Source of the DNA: Morinoia aosen | Taxonomy: Eukaryota > Arthropoda > Malacostraca > Amphipoda > Talitridae | Direction: 5' to 3' | DNA length: 64,000 bases | NCBI GenBank assembly: GCA_030386875.1 | Contig: CM059570.1 | Span: forward strand, 30,681,422-30,745,421 | Part shown: piece by piece, positions 37,501 to 49,500 of the stretch | Numbering within the stretch: the first letter of the stretch is position 1 | Layout: every line of letters starts with the position of its first letter | Made by a program: the position numbers and the translations under genes | Notes under the pieces: model-generated | What the model was told of the DNA's origin: nothing | The model's database searches: none | Seen by the model: the letters and a program-made list of their open reading frames with translations, nothing else

Positions 37501-40500
37501 CAAACAAAGCTGGACGTGCTCAAAGGAGATACTACGTTTCAAACAAAGCTGGACGTGCTCAAAGGAAATACTACGTTTCAAACAAAGCTGGACGTGCTCA
37601 AAGGAGATACTACGTTTCAAACAAAGCTGGACGTGCTCAAAGGAAATACTACGTTTCAAACAAAGCTGGACGTGCTCAAAGGAGATACTACGTTTCAAAC
37701 AAAGCTGCACGTGCTCAAAGGAGATACTACGTTTCAAACAAAGCTGGACGTGCTCAAAGGAGATACTACGTTTCAAACAAAGCTGGACGTGCTCAAAGGA
37801 GATACTACGTTTCAAACAAAGCTGGACGTGCTCAAAGGAGATACTACGTTTCAAACAAAGCTGGACGTGCTCAAAGGAAATACTACGTTTCAAACAAAGC
37901 TGGACGTGCTCAAAGGAAATACTACGTTTCAAACAAAGCTGGACGTGCTCAAAGGAAATTTCTACGTTCCAAACAAAGCTGGACGTGCTCAAAGGAAATA
38001 CTACGTTTCAAACAAAGCTGGACGTGCTCAAAGGAGATACTACGTTTCAAACAAAGCTGGACGTGCTCAAAGGAGATACTTCGTTTCAAACAAAGCTGGA
38101 CGTGCTCAAAGGAGATACTACGTTTCAAACAAAGCTGGACGTGCTCAAAGGAGATACTACGTTTCAAACAAAGCTGGACGTGCTCAAAGGAGATACTACG
38201 TTTCAAACAAAGCTGGACGTGCTCAAAGGAGATACTACGTTTCAAACAAAGCTGGACGTGCTCAAAGGAGATACTACGTTTCAAACAAAGCTGGACGTGC
38301 TCAAAGGAGATACTACGTTTCAAACAAAGCTGGACGTGCTCAAAGGAGGTACTACGTTTCAAACAAAGCTGGACGGGCTCAAAGGAGATACTACGTTTCA
38401 AACAAAGCTGGACGTGCTCAAAGGAGATACTACGTTTCAAACAAAGCTGGACGTGCTCAAAGGAGATACTACGTTTCAAACAATTGTTGTTCGGACTTAT
38501 TACAATTGGTGCGATGGATGCAGAAAAATTCCAACTGGACGACAAAAATCTGCCTCTTCCGAGCAACAATTCTTCACAATAATAATAGTTGCGTTACAAA
38601 TTACAGGGTTGAAGTAGTCGAAAATACGTACCATTTTAAAGGTGCGATCCAAATTTGGTTCTTAAAAGCTATGGATTTAACTCAATTTTATCCTCAGAGT
38701 TGCCTAAATATTTCTTTCCCCTTAGCATCACAACATGAAGCTTTACATTACATTCTTACATTCTCACAGACACTCGATCATACTTCGCCAGAGCTTCCCA
38801 ACCTGAGGGTATTATACCCCACTTGGGTAGTTTGGGGTAAAAGAAATATAGAGAAATATTTACCTCTGACGACTTGCATCCATCATTCCAGTGAGATGAA
38901 CATTAATTAACTAAAACAGTTTTCACTTTCCTTTCTTTTTTACCCTTGTGTAATTTTTAATAAAGTAGTTAAGTGAAAATAAAAATTTACCATAATTCTT
39001 ATTAGTCGTTGTATCTTGTACACCCGAAAGCCCATTCGCTTACAACACGAAATTATTCCATTGAGTTATTAATGGGGTACCAGGAATGATGAAATTCATT
39101 GGCTAAAACACACACTTTTATCGATAGAGTGCAAATTACTAACTACAAATCCTTGTAAAGTAAATTACATATTGAAAAAGAATTCATTTATTAATCGATC
39201 TTTTCGATCTTTCAACGGATGTTTCACTGTTTTCACGTCTCCATTCACTGTCTAAGGTTGGGAACCTCTGTGGGACGGTTTTCTATTCTATAGAATCGGA
39301 GGCAGTGACCCTGATGGACAGCACTCCAACTAACTACGGTTCTCAATCCTACGGTTCACGATCCTAAAGAAACGGAGGCACTGACCCTGATGGACAGCAC
39401 TCCAACTAACTACGGTTCTCAATCCTACGGTTCACGATCCTAAAGAAACGGAGGCACTGACCCTGATGGACAGCACTCCAACTAACTACGGTTCTCAATC
39501 CTACGGTTCACGATCCTAAAGAAACGGAGGCACTGACCCTGATGGACAGCACTCCAACTAACTACGGTCCTCAATCCTACGGTTCACGATCCTAAAGAAA
39601 CGGAGGCACTGATCCTGATGGACAGCACTCCAACTAACTACGGTTCTCAATCCTACGGTTCACGATCCTAAAGAAACAGAGGCACTGACCCTGATGGACA
39701 GCACTCCAACTAACTACGGTTCTCAATCCTACGGTTCACGATCCTAAAGAAACGGAGGCACTGACCCTGATCGACAGCACTCCGACCAGCGCGATGGCGA
39801 CCAGCGCCGTCACCGTCCCTGCGAGCGCCCCCAGCAAGCTCGCTAAGTTGATGCTCATCGGCACGTCGCTGCCCGGCCTCTCAGAGTGGGACAAGCTCGA
39901 GCTGCCCTCTGGTGGACAGACGAAGGGAAATGTTTTAAAATACCTATCGAAAATGGGGCTGTACAATTAAAAAATTTTATCGCGTAAACGGTAAAGGTAT
40001 GTAGTGTGATTGCTGCCTGCAAAACGCATGGTGGACTGAAGAAAGGGGAATAGGAATGGTTTTCCTGCTGTACCTTCAATAAATTATGATTAGTAAAAAT
40101 AATTACTTTATTCCATTATTAAGAAGTTTATATTTATATCATTCATTCGTTATTATGGTGTTATTCCAACATTTCCCTAGGAAGTATTGATACCGCTTCT
40201 AATACTTAACTGTAAGAGACATTCTATAGAAAAAAATATTAAATTATTCAAGTGAACAAATTCGTAATTGAAAAATTTGTCAGGTGTCAAGATTTAACCG
40301 TGACTTATCATAGCAAGCACGAAAATTAGCCATGTTTTGGTACAGGATGAAGCTCATGAACATCGGTGTGCGATGGATAATAATAAGCCATTATAATGTG
40401 TTACTAAAGATGCTTGAATACTTCGTAGCATGTCACCACATGCGACCACCCTCTTGATCTCGGAGCTGAAAAACATTCCGGTTGATACTAAGGACATTAA

Positions 40501-43500
40501 CTGTGGAAATAAGTTAACTAAATCTGGTTGAATTACTCGAAATAAGTTTTGGTTGCATTGTTTTAGCTGAGCTGTTTTAGTACAATTACTTAAAAACAAT
40601 TCAATTGTTATAGCCGAGCTGTTTCAGCACAATTGTTTCAGTACAATTTAATTGTTTTAGCCAAATTTTGCGAAATTAAAATTTGTGAAATATCACAAAA
40701 TTAGCTTTAGTCGATAGAACCAGGAAAAGCAGTAGTACACAAAAGAGGGTAGTTTTAATTTGGAAAATATTTGCCTGAGGAATTAATTTTGTTATTGGAG
40801 CGTTCTTTAGTCTGAGAAGATACTCGAGGCATGACAATTTGTTCTCTGTCATTAGACTAATAGTTTTGCCTAGCACTAAACTACACTTCCAACACAAAAT
40901 TAAGTCAACTAAATTCCACACCAAGATTTGTGACGTGCTAGGAACAACCACCAGTGTGTCTCACCATAGCCATGGCGTGACCAGCGATGCTAAAATTCGG
41001 TTCATTTTTTTATTTTTTATTTCACCGTAATGTGCGACAATGAGCGTTCCAGCTACAATCACCTACAAAAGTGTGATTGTCGCACACTGAGCTTGAGTTT
41101 AAGTCGAAGAACAGGATATTTTTTAACACTTTTTCGAGTGTAGTTTGAGATCTTTAAAGCGATGTGAATGGAAAGCGTGAGAGAAATTCTTCCCAAGTGA
41201 TTGTGAGAGGTCAATTTGATTATGGACCATAGAGGAGAGTTGTTCTGTCGCTTCAGTTGTTTTTGTGATGTTCTGGGATCATTGGGAGGTATGTTCGACG
41301 GTATTTTGTAACTTTAGTCTAGGAAAAAGGTGGTTGGATATTTCTTCGTGCGTTTGAAGGCGGTGGGTTTCTGTTTCTTCTCAACGAAAACTTAATAGCC
41401 ACCAAACCAGTTTTCTACAATTCTTTCTGTTACTGTGGGCTTCCTGCACTAATAAAGTATGTGTGCCTTTGTAGAATAAAACGAGCCATGGGAAAATTGT
41501 AAGTTTAATTTTTGTGACACCAATTAATAGCAAATCTGATTTCGAAAGTAAAATTTAAACGTACTATGGAAAGAGTTAACGCCTGTGCTGGGCTTGTCTA
41601 CCAACAAGCCTAACCCTGACACATTTGCTGTTCTTGATTGCCGCTCTTCTTCTTGAGTCACCTGCAGATTAAGAACGCAAATGAGTTCTACCGCAAATAA
41701 TCAGATTCTGCAGAGCTGGAGGTTTCAGCGCTTCAGGCTTCAGCATCAAGTAGCATCCAGGCTTCAGCGCTCGGTCACCAGGAAAGGAGGCTCCATTAGC
41801 TCTCCTTGGTTTCGGGACATCATCGTCGTTTACGTGGGACCTAGATGTAAGACATTTTCATTCAAGATTCTATTTTTGTTTATTATTCTATGAAGAAAAT
41901 TGGATGTCAACTATTGTGAAAATACGAACTTCTTCATAAACATGTAAGCTGTTCGTGAAGCTCCAAACCGAAGATTGGAGCCGGGGCAGCTCTGCGCTCC
42001 CGTGGCCTGACGCGGCATGGGGAAGTTCCTGCAGCGACTTCGCGCCATTCTGTCTTCGCCTCACGCAGTGGACGCGTCGCAGCGGCTCAGCGGCGCTCCT
42101 CGGCCGGCGCACGTCTCTTGAGCCCTACTGCACGGAGTAACGGCCTTCTAAGCACGTCCTTTATGGTGAGTTGGGAAGCAATTCCAGTGCGGTGTTCTCT
42201 TTCCATCTCAGTGCGTCGATTATTTTAATAATTGCCAGTGCGAACGGATATTATAAATTAAATTTTGTCTGAGCCGTACAGAACTTTAAACTTTCAGGCT
42301 CAAATTAGCTTAAACTCTTTTGTAACATAGCAACCAGTCTAGCTGGTTAGCTAAATGCCATTGTTTGGGCTAATATTGTTCAGCTGCCGCAGGCTCGTAA
42401 AATAGAGTAATCTTAAATCTTTCCTAAAGTTTGTGAGCCGCGTCAGCATGACCATTTAGTTTCCCTGCAAGGTATACAAATTAAATATTAAAATTATATT
42501 TTCTCTTAAAGGTACGAGTACTGGCTCAGACTTCTTGAAGCGAGCTGGAGGAGTGCGGAGGGTAACCGCGCTGGACCGTTGCCAAAACTCCGGGCTCCCG
42601 CCGCTACGTCATCGGGGCGAACCATGCCGGACAAGCGATATATTTAATGTTCTATTAATTTTTACTGTTCGTACCTATGCTCAGTAAAATCATGGCTGCC
42701 GCATATAGTTTTACTCCTTTGGTGACCCTTCTCCAGATTTCATTTTCAAGAGCCTCTGTCTTTTTTGCTATTGTATTAATTTTGGGATTGATTTTTCTTA
42801 AATGTGTGGTGGTTGTAAGTATATTAAATTTATCTAAGGGGATTTTTCAATAATTGAAAAGCGAAAGAACTCTGCTCACTCACATCTTCAACTTTAACAG
42901 TGAATCTGAAATTCAGTTCAAAGAAGTTAAAGACGGGTTATCACTCGTCCTTATCACTGCTTTCCAACCTTTTGATTTCTTCTGAACTATTCATTATCAG
43001 TGTATAATAAATTCCTTGAACTATCCTGTCTGTGCTTACCTGAGGAGCACGTACCTTTAAACTGTCTTTCTTATTAAATTTCTAACAACCCCCCCCCCCT
43101 CCCCCCCAGCCTCTGCTCGGAGAACATGAATAAAATTGTATGAATGGGGAATTGTCATCCGTGTATTTTGGGGGGATTCAATGTATATTTTCATTCGGAT
43201 CTTTGTTAATCTTGTAATGAATTGAACCCGTAATCTGGCCTTGGTGGCTTCGTTCCGTTCTGGCATCGCTGGTTGGCTTCCGTGTTGTATTGGCTTCTCT
43301 GGCCCTTCGTTTTCCGACAGACTCTCACATCTCATCTTTACTCAATGTATGTACTACTGTACGCTTTAAGTTATTTGGATGCCTGCATTGACTCAATGGG
43401 TGTACGCGTAGAGTTATGTGGATGTCCGTAGTTACTCAATGGGTGTACGCGTAGAGTTATGTGGATGTCCGTAGTTACTCAATGGGTGTACGCGTAGAAT

Positions 43501-46500
43501 TATGTGGATGTCCGTAGTTACTCAATGGGTGTACGCGTAGAGTTATGTGGATGTCCGTAGTTACTCAATGGGTGTACGCGTAGAGTTATGTGGATGTCCG
43601 TAGTTACTCAATGGGTGTACGCGTAGAGTTATGTGGATGTCCGTAGTGACTCAATGGGTGTATGCGTAGAGTTATGTGGATGTCCGTAGTGACTCAATGG
43701 GTGTACGCGTAGAGTTATGTGGATGTCCGTAGTTACTCAATGGGTGTACGCGTAGAGTTATGTGGATGCACGTAGTGACTCAATGGGTGTACGCGTAGAG
43801 TTATGTGGATGCACGTAGTGACTCAATGGGTGTACGCGTAGAGTTATGTGGATGTTCGTAGTGACTCAATGGGTGTACGCGTAGAGTTATGTGGATGTCC
43901 GTAGTGACTCAATGGGTGTAAGCGTAGAGTTATGTGGATGTCCGTAGTGACTCAATGGGTGTACGCGTAGAGTTATGTGGATGTTCGTAGTGACTCAATG
44001 GGTGTAAGCGTAGAGTTATGTGGATGTCCGTAGTGACTCAATGGGTGTACGCGTAGAGTTATGTGGATGTCCGTAGTTACTCAATGGGTGTACGCGTAGA
44101 GTTATGTGGATGCACGTAGACTGCATCCACCTGCTTGTATTCACTTTCAGTTGAAATTTCCCTCTTGATGTTATTACAAATTTCCAAAAGTTGAAGTTCC
44201 ATCCTTTTCCTCTACTTTTTCCTACTTAAGAGCAGCAGAGAGGAACTTCGAAGTCTTCCTCAAGCTCAAAAGTCAAATACTGCAGTCTGGTTGTATTGCA
44301 GTTGAGAACCTTATTTAGAAATTATACTTATTTGCTTCAGGTGTATATCTGATCTCCTAAATAAACTTTTCTCTCAATCGACCGTAACTATATTTGAAAA
44401 CTATATTTCTTTACTTCAGATATGCATCTGATAACCTAACTCATATTTTCGCTCAATCTACAGTACCTTAATTATTTTTGAAGCCTATATTTCTTTACTT
44501 CAGACAATGATAACCTAACCTAACCCAAATTTTCGCTCAATCTACAGTACCTTAATTATTTTTGAAGCCTATATTTCTTTATTTCAGCTCTGCATCTGAT
44601 CTCTCAACTCAACTTTTCTATCTTCTATCTACCATAACTACCATATGAAAACGATATTTCTTTGCTTCAGATGTGCATCCGATGACCTGCATAAACTTTT
44701 AGCACAATCTACCGTAACTTTTTGAAAACTATATATCTTCGCTTCAGGTGTGCGTCCGACAATCTAACTAATCAAATCTACGAATTTACTATTGTGCTTT
44801 TTTAAATAACGGATGAATATTTATTGGCGTATATATACGAAAGCTCGCATCAACCTCAAATCAAACGTTACTATCTTCATTAAAACGGGTTGTTAAATTA
44901 TATTCCCTAAGTATATTAGCCGAATAAAGTTTGGCTTTTTCTCCTTCAATTTTTGAATTGTGTGAAACTTTGCTGGTGATTGAAGACACAAACGTTGGTA
45001 TAATCTTATCAATCAAAAGGAACAGAAAAATATAAATATTGTAAGTTTTATCGCAAAATTCTTCTGATGAACGTTTTGTAAACTTCCGTAATAACTAATA
45101 ACTAATATTATAGTAATAACTAATAACTAATATTATATTAATAACTAATAATTGTTGCGTGACGAGATTGAAATGAGTTGTGTTTCTCAAGAACTTAAGA
45201 CTATCTTAAATCCCATCTCATGACAACTTGAATAATTTAGTGACCTCTTGAAGTTGGAATGAAAATTAATACTTCGTCACCTCATATGTTATAAAACAAG
45301 ATTCAACCCGCTTGTCAACATTTATTTTAACATTGCGAATAACAAATTTTAGGTCCAAGAATAATCCACGACATTAACACCATATGTAAGTTATTTTATA
45401 TGGGTACCATACTGCTTGAATTTTACTATTTCTGCTCCTCGGAAAAACCTTTGAACAGAAACAAATGGTATAAAATAGAAAAATTTCCCACGCTCAGCCA
45501 AGCGTTACATCGATATCAGGTGAAGCAAATCCGAAGACTTGGAGGTGCACCCAACTGCCTGTATTCTTTTCGAATGAAATTTCCTCTCAAATATAAAACA
45601 CGTTTCCATGAGTACAAACTTCATCTTTTTCCGGCTTTTTTCAGATTTGAATGCAGTTGAGCATTAACATCGAAGCGTTCTTTTACAAAAGTAATTCTAC
45701 TTATACGCCGTTAGAAGAAATATCAAGCACACGAGAGCGTTAGCGTTCACGAGTAAATCGAAGATTTACTAGACGACAGAAATGTATTTGAAACGAATAT
45801 TGACTTTTTTGATACTTCCAGTGCTAGTGTACCTCGTGGCCTCGAATACTCGATTGTTCCTTTGCATCTTGTCTAGTAAAGGAATTAAATGAATGAGATT
45901 ATTAAGATAGCGGATCCTTTCTTGTAAAGGAATTAAATGAATGAGATTATTGAGATAGCGGATCCTTTCTTGTATAGGAATTAAATAAATGAGATTATTA
46001 AGATAGCGGATCCTTTCTTGTAAAGGAATTAAATAAATGAGATTATTAAGATAGCGGATCCTTTCTTGTAAAGGAATTAAATAAATGAGATTATTAAGAT
46101 AGCGGATCCTTTCTTGTAAAGGAATTAAATGAATGAGATTATTAAGATAGCGGATCCTTTCTTGTAAAGGAATTAAATGAATGAGATTATTGAGATAGCG
46201 GATCCTTTCTTGTATAGGAATTAAATAAATGAGATTATTAAGATAGCGGATCCTTTCTTGTAAAGGAATTAAATAAATGAGATTATTAAGATAGCGGATC
46301 CTTTCTTGTAAAGGAATTAAATAAATGAGATTATTAAGATAGCGGATCTTTTCTTGTAAAGGAATTAAATAAATGAGATTATTAAGATAACGGATTCTTT
46401 CCTGTAAAGGAATTAAATAAATGAGATTATTAAGATAGCGGATCCTTTCTTGTAGAGGAATTAAATAAATGAGATTATTAAGATGGCGGGATTTGCATAA

Positions 46501-49500
46501 TTACCACGCTCTTTGTGACAGATTTAGAATCACAGATACATGCCAAGGTTCAGTGAATATTTGGAAATATTATCATTATCATCTCTACTGCTTCTTTTTC
46601 TAAAACTTAAACTGAGTTAAATTGTGGCGTGCACATTTTATCATATGAACTTTCCTGCGCAAACATGTTTCTGACAGCCTTAAGTAGAGTCATTACAGGT
46701 AAATATTTTTGAGTATATTTTATCAAAACGCATAGCACTTGTTGAAAACCGTTCAACGACGAATGTAGTAGAAACAGAACAAAAATGCAGCTAGTCATTT
46801 TTGAATTATTTCATTTTTATTTTGGCTTCCGTTTTCCACTGATAAAAGAGCAACACTTTCTGCACGCTATACTCAACCAGAAATACAATAATTTCACTGG
46901 AATGAAACACTTCACAAGCTCAGATGCATCAACCTTGACAGAAATGTATATGTATGAAGATTTGACCTTCATTTAGGCACTACTAAAAGTTACTGCACTG
47001 GGACTGAAAATATTATTTTGTACTTCTGAGCAAATAATTCTAATATATCAAATATTTCATGTGTGACAGTAAATAAACACAACATCGATATTGAAAGTAG
47101 ACATTCATGCTCAAAGGCTTGATTAGAACATTGTCTCTTCACTCCTAGTACACGAAAGAAGAAACAAACATTCTCGAAGGCTTGGTTAACACGTCGCCCT
47201 TCTACACCAAGTAGAAGAAAGTGAAAAACAAACAGTTTTTTATCCCTGTAATAAGTAAGCTGGAACCGAAGAGCTCCGCAAAGCGAAGAGTTTCTTCAAT
47301 TTTTTAACAAAGTTTTAAAACAGAACATTTTATGTTTACCATATCAACGTGGAACCCATTAACACGGTAGAGGAAACAGGGAAGGGTAATTTCTATGGGA
47401 GAAAATACACCTTCTCTTGTTCGGCTAGCCAATAGAACGGCTTTACTTAAAACAAACTTTATGACGTAATCAAAACGCTATGTCGTAAGGCCAACGGTGG
47501 AGCCGTATTTGGCGGTAGCAGTGCTACCAGATGCAATATGAGCGCTGCTATTGGTTCGTTACCGTGACGTCAGCAAAACCACACTGTGAACGAAAAAAAG
47601 ACTGGTTTGAACCTACCTTGTTTCCTCTACCGCGCCCTTAACTACTCTCTTCCCAGTGTTGGTATCTAATATTCCTGGGCGAAGTATCTAACTCTTGCAG
47701 TCAAAAATTTGCACTTCAGGATTCAATTTCTATTTTTCAGTGAAATTTTCAGGAAACTCCAACAAGAAAGTCAGTCTCGCTGCATAGCAGACTGAAATGA
47801 TGCAACCTTATGTGAAAATATTCTACTTTGGAAGCTCTTCACGAATATTTTAAATTCTTTTCCCACAACGCTCGAAGTATTCCGAGTCGAATACACGTCA
47901 GGGCTTTCGGCGTACACCAAAAAATTGCCAATACACTTGAATATTCATGGAATGGAGAATTTAAAAGCAACTTTGAGTTTTTGCAGAAAGTTAGCGGCTG
48001 GTCAGAGCATCAGGGATTGAAAAGTGCGCTCAAAAGTTGTTAGAACAAGGAATACAGATGGGGCGATATGAGCTGCCAGCACCTGTGAGGCTATTGGGTG
48101 CAACACACACGTCACATTATCCGTCAAATTTGAAGCATTAGTTCACTCACTGAACATTGGCGAAAAATGCATAGGCAAAAATAAATGACAGATTTCCAAC
48201 TGATTAGTTTATCGACTGAAAATTAGCAAAAAATGAAACATTAGTTTACTTACTGACCGTTGTCGCAAAAGTTACATGCCAATATTAAGTACAGTTTTGA
48301 TTGAAATATTAGTTTACCTACAGAAGGTTGGTGCAAATTCATAAGAAAAAATTAACTAAAGAAATTTAACTGAAACAGTAGTCTACTGGCTGAATACTAG
48401 CGTCAAATACTTAGGCAAAATTAAATATTATTTTTCATAGAAACATTAGTTTACTTGCAGCGCACAGGCGCAAAATATTTAGGGAAAAATCAAGGGCAAA
48501 TTTTTATTTTTATGCTTATTGCTGGGTTTCTATAACGCTCAGCTGAGAATGAGCAATCTACTGATCATTAAATTAATTTTCTTCTGACGATAATAATTTC
48601 TATTTATTCTAGAGTAACCAGAGTAAGTAAATCAGCCGCTGTCTGAACTTTTGAACAATTCAAAGCTTACTAAAGCTCAAGTTACTTATACTTCAAAATT
48701 ATAAGTGAGGAAAACGTGATAATTTTTGGGTGTTAATGTGATAGCTATTGTTCATAAATGGATCTACAGCAGGTACACGGTAATTTTTGGGTGTGAATGT
48801 GATGGCTATTGTTCATAAATGGATCTACAGCGGTACGGGAAAGTTTTTGGTGATTAATATTGTGCGAATGATTATGTGGTAAACATCAAATATCAATTAC
48901 GAGGTCCAACTCAAGAATATTCAGGATGCAAAGAATATTTTTGGTATTTTAGAACAGAAATACTGAGTGTGAAAATGTGGTTTAACACAGCTTATGTAGA
49001 TATCAACTTTCATTCTGTACTCTTTGATTTATCCCTTTACCATACCAATAAATGATGGAACCTTTTGTAGTTGATTGTGCAAAATATACGCAACATGAAA
49101 GCTGGTTCACTATAAAATAAATACACATCAATGAAGTCATTAAAATAATAAGACTCAAAATACCCGAAATCCCTCGTGACTCAAAAATGTACTATAAGCA
49201 ACCTGAACGAAATGTTCTTTTCGGTCCCGCATAAGCAAAATAAACAAATTTTCAGAAGTGCAGGATAAAAGATCGTAACTTTAATTAAAGAGAAACTGCA
49301 AAAAGCTCAGGTTAGCGATAAAAATCGACGAACAACATAATACGCGGCGGGAAATATTACAGATAAATTCTTGCATGCCTGAAAGTCTTCGGAGTTTCTC
49401 AACCAGTTTTCAAGGAACTGAGATAATGAATTTCCGATAGGAAGCTTTAACTGTGAGCTAGTTACATGAAATCCTGCAGCAGATTCTTTAGCCCATATTG

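Larger units (their letters stand above)
30588..39765 (-). other. intron between transmembrane exon and cytoplasmic exon, rich in minisatellites
   Basis: This 9178-bp intron holds the 76-bp exon-derived array (39290-39765), the 39-bp megarray (35083-38482), a degenerate array (34215-34590), the 33-bp array (32625-33445) and a 21-bp AT-rich array (31945-32155). The remaining stretches (30588-31944, 32156-32624, 33446-34214, 34591-35082, 38483-39289) show nothing beyond AT-rich unique sequence. Confidence 0.8.

Noticed and set aside
38500-38620. Short peptide-like stretch (IGAMDAEKFQLDDKN) at the right edge of the 39-bp array
   Set aside because: It is too short, has no splice sites on the plus strand that make sense and no recognised family; probably chance.
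35063-38910. Open frames of 1184, 1161 and 711 codons (plus) and up to 423 codons (minus)
   Set aside because: All are translations of the 39-bp tandem unit in different frames. They switch frame at unit-length variants, overlap on both strands and lie inside an intron of the Side-family gene.
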